Source: Gammaproteobacteria bacterium (GTDB lineage: Bacteria > Pseudomonadota > Gammaproteobacteria > Steroidobacterales > Steroidobacteraceae). Taken from it: a stretch of DNA of 32,058 bases. The position numbers were made by a program, and so were the translations under genes. The stretch's first letter is position 1. Each line of letters begins with the position of its first letter. Under the pieces are notes generated by a model. The model saw nothing but the letters and a program-made list of their open reading frames with translations. It did not search any database and was not told where the DNA came from. Shown one piece after another: positions 8,459 to 14,796 of the stretch. The stretch spans positions 1 through 32,058 of the forward strand of contig SCUD01000152.1 in assembly GCA_004297335.1 (NCBI GenBank), given 5' to 3'.

Positions 8459-8818
8459 AGTGATGGGATAGACTCCCTCCGACTTGATTCCGGCATCATC
8501 GTGCCAGCTGGCCTCATATGGTGTAGGTGTCAGCACAAACCGGAAGGGGTCCTGACATGAATACTACGACTACGGCGCCCGTGATGGGAGTGGACCTGGC
8601 AAGACACGTCTTTGCGCTGGCGGTGGCCAACGGCGACTGGCGGATTACCGACCGGGCGTGCCCTCTCGCGCCGCCAGTTCGAGCGCTGGTTCGTGAACCG
8701 GCGCGTCGGGCTCGTGGTGATGGAACCCTGCGGCTCGGCCACCACTGGGGCCGCTGGCTGACTGGCCTGGGGATCGGGGTGAAGCTGCTGCCGGCCCGCT
8801 ACGTGCGCGCCTACGTTA
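8459..8818 (+). mobile_element. Truncated IS1111/IS110-family element with transposase remnant
   Basis: The left end (TGATGGGATAGACTCCCTCC) and the following leader match the left end of the complete element at 20483-21937. A transposase start at 8557 gives MNTTTTAPVMGVDLARHVF, against the intact MNTTTAAPVVGVDLAKNVF. Two compensating indels put residues corresponding to SRRQFERWFVNRRVGLVVM out of frame (about 8665-8740); the frame is then restored (HHWGRWL, VKLLPARYVRAYV). Homology stops abruptly at about 8816, just before the second acidic motif, and the rest of the element is absent. It is therefore dead, diverged, and older than the intact copy. Confidence 0.85.
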
Positions 8819-9038
8819 TCACCCGCTCCTCTGTGGACACCCACGAAGGGTGCGGCAGCGGCGCCAGGAAAGGCGGTGTCGATACCCCGGAGTCGCACGG
8901 CAGGACCGCGCAGCAGGGCGGTGGCACGGCGATCGCGCCACCCCGGACGGGTATCCCCGGGAACCAAGGCGAACAGACCAATCTCGATATCGGTGGACCA
9001 CTCCCAAGGTAGGGTTTGAGGCCCGGAATGGCCCCGAC
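8819..9038. other. Unassigned segment between two mobile-element remnants
   Basis: No frame on either strand gives a protein I recognise, and the segment does not match the missing part of the IS1111 element. It lies between the truncated element and the 24-bp repeats, so it may be debris from another element. A weaker repeat-like unit (CCGGAATGG near 9023-9031) may be a degenerate fourth repeat. Confidence 0.35.
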
Positions 9039-9110
9039 GGTGGTCCCCAACTCGCGAAATCAGGTGGTACTCAACTGCCGAAATCGGGTAGGTCTGATCA
9101 AACGAAATCC
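9039..9110. repeat. Three tandem 24-bp repeats, IS21-like terminal array
   Basis: Three consecutive 24-base units (9039-9062, 9063-9086, 9087-9110) start GGTGGTCCCCAACT, GGTGGTACTCAACT and GGTAGGTCTGATCA, and each ends in CGAAATC plus one base. The pattern of adjacent units without spacers, GGTGGTC-type starts and CGAAAT-type ends resembles the multiple terminal repeats of IS21-family elements. No istA or istB gene is nearby, so this would be an orphan end. From 9111 to 9361 I see nothing I can name. Confidence 0.55.
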
Positions 9111-9361
9111 TGCATCAATATCTCGGAGCGCTTCGCGCATAATCCGGGTTAGTGCGTCGTCGCCGCGGTCATGCAAGCAACACGCAAAGCCCGCGGCCGC
9201 AGTTCCAGCGGCGCGGCGGGCGCGGTGGCGGTCCGCAAGGGCCGCCTGCTGCTTGAATTCTTCCCCCGTGCCGGGCGAGGTGCGACAACGATCACCGTCG
9301 CAATCAAGAAGCACTATGGGACGGCCGGCACGTCTCAGAACGTCGATTGGCACGTGTCGGG

Positions 9362-10213
9362 CTAGTGCACTTTCAGCAGGAAGCGCCCACCCGTGGAGAG
9401 CAGATCCTCGCGCGAGTGTTTGCCGAAACAGTCGGCGACCTTGATTCGCTCGAGATCCTCAGCGCACCCCATGATTCTCCGTTGCTCTACTATTTCGAGG
9501 CCGAGATCTTGGAAGATCCGTAAGAAGTCGCTATGCCGCAGCCGGTTTTGATGGTGTCGCGGGGGGTTGTACTTCGCCCACTGCCGTTCGCTGTAGCGAA
9601 GAAAGTTGAGCTTACCGATCGACGAGTCGAAGCCCGCGTAATGGTCGTTATAGTCGATCGCAAAACTCATGAGCCCACCCGGGGAGCTGACGCGGATGCA
9701 CTCACGCAGGATCAACCGGATGTTCGGTTCGTCAATGTGCTCAAGCACGCTCGTCGAGAAGACGAAATCGACGCTCCCAGCGGGCAGCCCCGTGCTGCGC
9801 GCATCTCCTGGGGCGATGTAGCAAATCCGGTAAAGGCGTTGAAGGTCCTCGATGTCCGTGATCTCGCGCCAGTCGGCTCCTGCCACACGAAGCTGGCGCA
9901 GTTGCCGGATGACGTGATTCACCCTTTCGGGCGTGGCTTGGCTGTCGATGTCATACGTGAGCACGCCGCTCGCACCGGCGGCGCTCAGCATAAGAGGCGA
10001 AAGAAGGTGTGGCCCAGCGCCGAACTCCAGAGCACTGCCAGGACAGCCCAGTCGCTGGAAGTTGGCGACGTGCTCCCGTTCGATGGCGAGGCGCTTCTCG
10101 CCAATGGTGAAGAGATATCTGCCGGTGACTCGCCGCTGCAGGGCTCGGTACAAGCAGTCGCCCGGCACGAACGCGAGCATGTGGAATGCGAGGCATTTGA
10201 GGCGCCAGTCCAA
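9362..10213 (-). CDS. Class I SAM-dependent methyltransferase
   Basis: A 283-residue protein starting at TTG (10213), with AGAGG eight bases upstream and an in-frame stop just before, so no longer start exists. Motif I is ALEFGAGPH (about residues 62-70), motif II is VLTYDID, and VDFVFSTSVLEHIDE with the later LRECIRVSSPGGLM form the motifs of the Methyltransf_11 type. It transfers a methyl group from S-adenosylmethionine; the acceptor cannot be told from sequence. The gene stands alone, surrounded by insertion-sequence debris and pseudogenes, and is visibly less G+C-rich than the nos or pad genes, which suggests acquisition by transfer. Confidence 0.75.
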   Translation of the reverse strand: MDWRLKCLAFHMLAFVPGDCLYRALQRRVTGRYLFTIGEKRLAIEREHVANFQRLGCPGSALEFGAGPHLLSPLMLSAAGASGVLTYDIDSQATPERVNHVIRQLRQLRVAGADWREITDIEDLQRLYRICYIAPGDARSTGLPAGSVDFVFSTSVLEHIDEPNIRLILRECIRVSSPGGLMSFAIDYNDHYAGFDSSIGKLNFLRYSERQWAKYNPPRHHQNRLRHSDFLRIFQDLGLEIVEQRRIMGCAEDLERIKVADCFGKHSREDLLSTGGRFLLKVH

Positions 10214-10360
10214 GATTCTATCCTCTCACTTTTCACAAACTTTGCAAACCTCCTATTGAGCAGGCTGAGACGGCACGCAAGGCTGCAAAAGGCTGGGGGT
10301 GCAGCCGTGACTGGCGCCGGTCACGGGCGATGCGGCCGCACGGCCTACCGCGCCCCCCGA

Positions 10361-10602
10361 TCAATCCGCGTAATCCACCCCGCCGCGCAGATCCGCCATG
10401 TTCACGCTGACTTCGATGAACCACAACACCAGACCGCCGGGGTCGCGGGCGAACACGGTGAAGACGGGTTAGCGGCGGATATCGTGCCCGGTAGTGGATG
10501 GCGACCCGTCGTCCGACGCACAGGTGCCGGAACCGTCTGGGCAGTAATGGCCAGAAACGCCAGGACTGCGACTACGGGCCCGAGCCATTCTGGCCGGGTC
10601 AC
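10361..10602 (-). pseudogene. nosL-like pseudogene, core deleted
   Basis: An ATG at 10602 opens a frame with a membrane-targeting start (MTRPEWLGPVVAVLAFLAI), but this frame does not continue into family sequence. In a second frame, bases 10361 to about 10475 encode VFARDPGGLVLWFIEVS and MADLRGGVDYAD, which parallels the last 33 residues of the intact NosL at 11243-11764 (VFAREHGGQVLRFEQVT, DLRGGADHGH). The middle of the protein, including the metal-binding region, is missing. It is a diverged paralogue that lost its core and frame. It begins 12 bases after the HD-protein gene on the same strand. Confidence 0.7.
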
Positions 10603-10614
10603 GGTAGCCCGCCG

Positions 10615-11253
10615 CTATGCCACGGCACGTTCGAGGTTCTGTCTGGCTGCGAATTCATAGAGCCGGCGGAAGTGCTCGGTCGCATAGATGTGCTTGCGGT
10701 GGAGGAACCCGCGCAGCAGCGCCTGGCGCTGGCGGCGGAACAGCCAGCGCGGTACCCAGCCATACTCCTCGCGCACCTGCGCCTCATATTCGGCAAACCT
10801 GGCGGGAGCGGCGCCGAGAATCGCGAGATCGACGTCGACCAGCAGGCGTTCATCGATGGTCGCCGGCTCCGCTGAGTGCTGTGTAGCCATCACCAGCGAA
10901 CAGACCCGCGCTACGACGTCACTGCGGGCGCCTGCCTGTTCCAGCGCACGACCAGCCCGGTCGGCACTGCGCTGTTCATTGTCCTTGCACCTGGGATTGT
11001 AGATCACGTCATGGAACCACAGCGCGATCTCCACCTCGCCAGGACGTTCGGCCAGCGCCAGCGCTGGCTCGAGCCGCTCGATGCACTCGGCCAGGTGCAG
11101 CACCGTGTGATACCGGCGGTGAGCCTCCTGGTAATGACCGACGAGTGTCTCGAACAGTCCGGCCGCAGGTCGCAGGCCCAGGGCATCCCATGCTTTCGTC
11201 CAGGAGCGCTCCAGGGGAAAAGGGGACTGTCCCCATTTTTCGTCAGTGCCCAT
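10615..11253 (-). CDS. HD-superfamily metal-dependent phosphohydrolase
   Basis: A 212-residue protein with RRYHTVLHLAECIE, an ALWFHDVIYNP signature and a later DVDLAILGA stretch, matching the predicted HD-type phosphohydrolases of the COG4339 group. The H, HD and D positions that bind metal are all present. The substrate is unknown. The first 15 or so codons come from a palindromic repeat (KWGQSPFPLE), so the N-terminus is recent. The ATG at 11253 overlaps the end of nosL by 11 bases. No better start follows in frame. It is probably cotranscribed with nos by position only; nothing ties it to N2O reduction. Confidence 0.78.
   Translation of the reverse strand: MGTDEKWGQSPFPLERSWTKAWDALGLRPAAGLFETLVGHYQEAHRRYHTVLHLAECIERLEPALALAERPGEVEIALWFHDVIYNPRCKDNEQRSADRAGRALEQAGARSDVVARVCSLVMATQHSAEPATIDERLLVDVDLAILGAAPARFAEYEAQVREEYGWVPRWLFRRQRQALLRGFLHRKHIYATEHFRRLYEFAARQNLERAVA
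11214..11241. repeat. Palindromic repeat, copy 2 (GGGGACTGTCCCC core)
   Basis: The core GGGGAC-T-GTCCCC spans 11222-11234, with A-rich and T-rich flanks, in the opposite orientation to copy 1 at 5238-5263. It lies inside the 5' end of the HD-protein gene and is translated there as KWGQSPFP. Confidence 0.8.
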
Positions 11254-11764
11254 GATCCGCCCCGCCGCGCAGGTCCACCATGTCTGGCGTGACCTGCTCG
11301 AACCGCAGCACCTGCCCGCCATGCTCGCGCGCGAACACCTCGGCATCCTCGGCGCGTGCGAAGGCGGCGAGCGTCGGGCCCATCGAGCCCTGCATGCGGC
11401 TGCCGTGGACGTACCAGGCGCTCCTCGCGTCGATCCAGTGCCCGCGCGGCTCACGCCAGTCGGCTTTGCCCATGTCCTGCGTGTAGGCGGCGCGGACCGG
11501 GCGCTGCTCATCAGGCCGCAGCAGCAGCGAGAACATCTCCACGGTGTCGCAGAAGTACTCCGGAGGGCCGGAGGCGTAGTGGATCTGGGCCTTCGGGCCC
11601 GGATAGTCGGCGAGCAGCATACCGTCGAGCGCGCAGGCCTCGCCGGCAGCGGGCTCGATCGCTGCCGGCGGCGGGGTGCCGCCGGAACAGGCGCTGAGCA
11701 AGGCCAGCAGCATTGCCGGAGCGCCAGCAGCGAGCAGCCGGTGCAGGAGCCGAAATGCGTCCAT
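11243..11764 (-). CDS. nosL: Nitrous oxide reductase accessory lipoprotein NosL
   Basis: A 173-residue protein with a lipoprotein signal (LLALLSAC, lipid Cys27). The body has the NosL features: a GMLLADYPGPKAQIHY segment, EYFCDTVEMFSLLL, QDMGKADW, and a C-terminal AFARAEDAEVFAREHGG. NosL is an outer-membrane-attached copper-binding chaperone that delivers Cu(I) for assembly of the NosZ copper sites. The ATG at 11764 lies eight bases after the nosY stop, at the distal end of the operon. Two later pieces of the neighbourhood echo it: the overlapping HD gene and a nosL-like pseudogene at 10361-10602. Confidence 0.88.
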   Translation of the reverse strand: MDAFRLLHRLLAAGAPAMLLALLSACSGGTPPPAAIEPAAGEACALDGMLLADYPGPKAQIHYASGPPEYFCDTVEMFSLLLRPDEQRPVRAAYTQDMGKADWREPRGHWIDARSAWYVHGSRMQGSMGPTLAAFARAEDAEVFAREHGGQVLRFEQVTPDMVDLRGGADHGH

Positions 11765-11772
11765 GGTCGTCC

Positions 11773-12615
11773 TCACCTTGCCCTTCGGAAGTGCAGCCAC
11801 GCGGCGGCGAGCGGCACCGCGATCCACAACAACAGCACCGCGCCCTGCAGGCGCGGGTCGGCGAGCCGCGCCGGCATCACCGTCGCGAGCCCGTACAGTG
11901 TCCGCACGTCCTCGAGGCTCATGACGTTGAGTACCCGGAAGACGTCGGCCGGGTTCAGCAGCAGCAGCAGCGGGAAGGCTGCGCCCAGGAAGCTGCCCTC
12001 GGTCGCGACCAGCAGGCCGAGCAGCACCAGGTCGTAGACGAGTACGAACAGGAACCACAGCGCAATCGCGAGGCTGCCGGCCACCACGCGGTTCGCAGCC
12101 AGCGTCGAGATCAGCAGCGCAAGGCTCAGGAACGCGAGCCCAAGCAGCAGCGTGCTCAGCACGAATTCGCTGTAGGCCACGAGCCCGGCACCGCCGAACT
12201 GACGACCGAGCACCAGCCCGGCAAGTCCGAACCCCGCAACGATGGTCGCTGCGAGTGCGGTGCCGAGGCCAAGGAACTTGCCGAGCAGCAGCTCGGCCCG
12301 GGACAAGGGCAGGGCGAGCAGCAAGTCCAGCGAGCCGCGCTCCCGCTCGCCGACGATAGCGTCGTAGCCCAGCAGCAGCGCGATCAGCGGCACGAGGTAG
12401 ATGACCAGGCTGACGAGGCTTGCGATCGTGACGCCAGCGCCACGAAAGCCGACCGCGCCCTGCTGGGCAGCGCCGAACCATGCGATCGCGAGCGCAAAGG
12501 TCGCCAGCACTGCAGCGACCGCGAGCACCCAGCGCGAGCGCAGCCGTTCGCGGAACTCCTTGCGGGCAATCACGATGATCGGGCGGGGCGCGAACATGGA
12601 GCTCGTGTCCCTCAC
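11773..12615 (-). CDS. nosY: ABC transporter permease NosY
   Basis: A 280-residue membrane protein with six hydrophobic segments. An IARKEFRERLRSRW start and GERERGSLDLLLALPLSR after the second helix are typical of NosY and related ABC-2 permeases. With NosF and NosD it forms the transporter needed for maturation of the CuZ site of NosZ. The GTG at 12615 overlaps the nosF stop (GTGA); an ATG six codons later, after GAGGGA, is an alternative start. No frame damage is seen. Confidence 0.9.
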   Translation of the reverse strand: MRDTSSMFAPRPIIVIARKEFRERLRSRWVLAVAAVLATFALAIAWFGAAQQGAVGFRGAGVTIASLVSLVIYLVPLIALLLGYDAIVGERERGSLDLLLALPLSRAELLLGKFLGLGTALAATIVAGFGLAGLVLGRQFGGAGLVAYSEFVLSTLLLGLAFLSLALLISTLAANRVVAGSLAIALWFLFVLVYDLVLLGLLVATEGSFLGAAFPLLLLLNPADVFRVLNVMSLEDVRTLYGLATVMPARLADPRLQGAVLLLWIAVPLAAAWLHFRRAR

Positions 12616-13514
12616 GGTTCAGTGTAGGCGAGGAACAGGTCCTCGAGCGACGGCTCGCGCAGCCGCAGCTCGGTGACGGCGTCGCCGAGTGACGTCAGTA
12701 TGGAGAGCACCGCCATCCGCCGGGCGGGGTCGCAGGTGACCGTGCCGCGGTCGGGGCCGAGATCAACGCGACAGTCGCCGAGTGCTGCCAGCGCCTGCAG
12801 CACGACGTGGCGTGCCCCCGGGCGCAGGCGGAAATCCACCGCGAGCGGCAGGCGCCGTTCCTCGCGCAGCGCCTGGACCGCGCCGACCGCGCGGATACGC
12901 CCGTCGCGGATCAGGCCGACGCGGTCCACTCGGTCCTGGATCTCGGCCAGGTTGTGGGAGGAGAGGACCACCGTCGTCCCGCCGGCCTTCAGCTGGGCGA
13001 GAATCCGGTAGAAGTCGCGGATACCGGCCGGATCGAGGCCGGTGGCGGGCTCATCGAGCACCAGCAGCCGCGGTTCGCCGAGCAGCGCCTGCGCGAAGCC
13101 GAGGCGCTGGCGCATGCCGCGCGAGTAGCCGCGCACCGGCCGGCGCGCAGCCGCGGCGAGTCCGAGCCTTTCAAGCAGCGGGCCGCAGGCCGTCCGTGCA
13201 GTCCCACGCAGGTCGGAGAAGAACTGCAGCGTCTCGAGGCCGCTGAGGTTATCGTAGAAAACGACGTTCTCCGGCAGGTAGCCGATGTGGCGGCGCAGCT
13301 CGCGGAAGCCCGGGCCGCCAGGCGCCACGCCGCCGATCGTAAGGTCGCCGGAGTCCGGCGGAATCAGCCCGAGCAGCAGCCGCAGCAGCGTGCTCTTGCC
13401 GGCGCCATTCGGACCAATCAGGCCGAAGATCTCTCCAGCGCGCACGCTGAGGGTTACGTCGCGAACCGCTGGCACCGGGCCGAAGCTGCGGCTGACACCC
13501 TGCACCTCAATCAT
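12612..13514 (-). CDS. nosF: ABC transporter ATPase NosF
   Basis: A 300-residue ABC ATPase. Walker A is GPNGAGKST (about residues 36-44), the signature region is YSRGMRQRLG, Walker B is LLVLDEPATGLDP, and the H-loop is SSHNLAE. The ATG at 13514 opens MIEVQGVSRSFG; an in-frame extension upstream lies within nosD and is not used. It overlaps the nosD stop by eight bases. It powers the NosDFY assembly transporter at the inner membrane, in copper-sulfur cluster maturation. Confidence 0.92.
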   Translation of the reverse strand: MIEVQGVSRSFGPVPAVRDVTLSVRAGEIFGLIGPNGAGKSTLLRLLLGLIPPDSGDLTIGGVAPGGPGFRELRRHIGYLPENVVFYDNLSGLETLQFFSDLRGTARTACGPLLERLGLAAAARRPVRGYSRGMRQRLGFAQALLGEPRLLVLDEPATGLDPAGIRDFYRILAQLKAGGTTVVLSSHNLAEIQDRVDRVGLIRDGRIRAVGAVQALREERRLPLAVDFRLRPGARHVVLQALAALGDCRVDLGPDRGTVTCDPARRMAVLSILTSLGDAVTELRLREPSLEDLFLAYTEP

Positions 13515-14796
13515 GGCCGGTTCCCAGCCAGTCCGCCCAGTCCGCACGCCACGGCCGCATCCGCGGCTGCTCATCGACGATACTGGTCGGCCGCAGCACC
13601 GGGAACTGCCGGGCGACGAGGCGCAGGGTCTGGATCGCCGGGCTGCCGAGCAGGACCTTCACGGTCGGATGTCGCCAGACCAGGCGGTCGACCAGGTCGT
13701 TGGCCGCATAGGGCAGGTCGCCAAGACCGTCGCCGTCGCGATCCCAGCCGCTGTAATTGCTCCAGAAGTTGCCCCCGTCGCGGCCCCACTGCTGATCGCG
13801 CGCCGCAACGTAGTGGATCTGCCGACGGTTACCGATGAAATCGTTGCGGCTGACCTCGTTGCGGTAGGAACCCGCGGACAGGTGCACGCCGATCTCGTTG
13901 CCGGCGATGAGATTGCCGCGCAGCGTGTTGTATTCGGCGTCATAGACGAAGAAGCCGCGACCGTTGCCGGCGACGACATTGTTCTCGATCACGGAGTCCT
14001 GGATCGTGCGCAGCATGATGCCGTGGTCGCTGTTGTCGCGGGCGACGTTGTCGCGGACGATCTGGTCGCGCACTTCCATCAGCGCGAGGCCACCACGGTT
14101 GCGCCACACCTGGTTCCGCTCCCACAGGTTACGGTAGGAGTTCATGTAGTGCGTGCCGTAACGCAGGTGGTGTATCCGGTTGCCGCGGAACACGGCGTCG
14201 TGTGACACGTCCACGTAGATGCCGTCGCGCGCAAAGCTGATGTGATTGTCGAGCACGCGCGCGCGCTGCGTGTTGTAGAGCTGGATGCCGTTGCCGCGCT
14301 GGGCGCTCTGCAGTTCGCGCTGGCCGGTGATCAGGTTGCCCTCGAGCACGGCATCGTCGACGCCCTCGACCCAGGTGCCGAACAGATTGTGCGCGAGGTC
14401 GTTGTCGCGGATGGTCACGCGGTGCGCGCCGGGCTCGACGTAGATGCCGGCGTTCTGCGCGGTCAGGTCGCTGCCGCTGTCGCGGACGATCAGGCCCTCG
14501 ATCGTGACGTCCTGGGCACGCACGCGGATCACGTCGCCCTGGCCGCCGCCGCTCAGCGTCGGCCGGTTACGGCCGCGCAGGGTCAGCGGCCGGTCGATGA
14601 GCAGATGCTCGTGGTAATCGCCGCGCTCGACGATGATCACGTCGCCGGCCTGCGCATGCTGAATCGCGCTGGCGATCGAGCCACCCGGCGGGACGATCAG
14701 TTCGGCCGCAGCGACCAGACCGGCCAACAGCAGCGCTGCGCCGCCGGCGATGAGCTGGCGGCAGCCGGTCGCAGCCTGCCTTAGCGGTACAGCCAC
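13507..14796 (-). CDS. nosD: Periplasmic copper-site maturation protein NosD
   Basis: A 429-residue protein. The best start is GTG at 14796, with GGAG five bases before it inside the nosR end; this gives a good signal peptide (LIAGGAALLLAGLVAAAE). A longer in-frame reading further upstream is only a shadow of nosR. The rest is a right-handed parallel beta-helix with many short repeats (DNDLAHNLFG, NHISFARDGI, RGNRIHHLRYG, NNVVAGNGRG), as in NosD/CASH-domain proteins. NosD acts in the periplasm with NosFY to build the CuZ cluster. It overlaps nosR by 16 bases and nosF by eight. Confidence 0.9.
   Translation of the reverse strand: MAVPLRQAATGCRQLIAGGAALLLAGLVAAAELIVPPGGSIASAIQHAQAGDVIIVERGDYHEHLLIDRPLTLRGRNRPTLSGGGQGDVIRVRAQDVTIEGLIVRDSGSDLTAQNAGIYVEPGAHRVTIRDNDLAHNLFGTWVEGVDDAVLEGNLITGQRELQSAQRGNGIQLYNTQRARVLDNHISFARDGIYVDVSHDAVFRGNRIHHLRYGTHYMNSYRNLWERNQVWRNRGGLALMEVRDQIVRDNVARDNSDHGIMLRTIQDSVIENNVVAGNGRGFFVYDAEYNTLRGNLIAGNEIGVHLSAGSYRNEVSRNDFIGNRRQIHYVAARDQQWGRDGGNFWSNYSGWDRDGDGLGDLPYAANDLVDRLVWRHPTVKVLLGSPAIQTLRLVARQFPVLRPTSIVDEQPRMRPWRADWADWLGTGHD

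Noticed and set aside
9039-9110. Three repeats as a small CRISPR array
   Set aside because: The units abut with no spacers, differ from each other and have no cas genes nearby.
9060-9365. Small open frames on both strands between the 24-bp repeats and the methyltransferase
   Set aside because: No recognisable motif, no good ribosome site, and the frames overlap each other; nothing supports a gene.
10307-10322. Palindrome TGACTGGCGCCGGTCA as an operator
   Set aside because: It is short, GC-rich and not close to an intact gene start in a sensible position.
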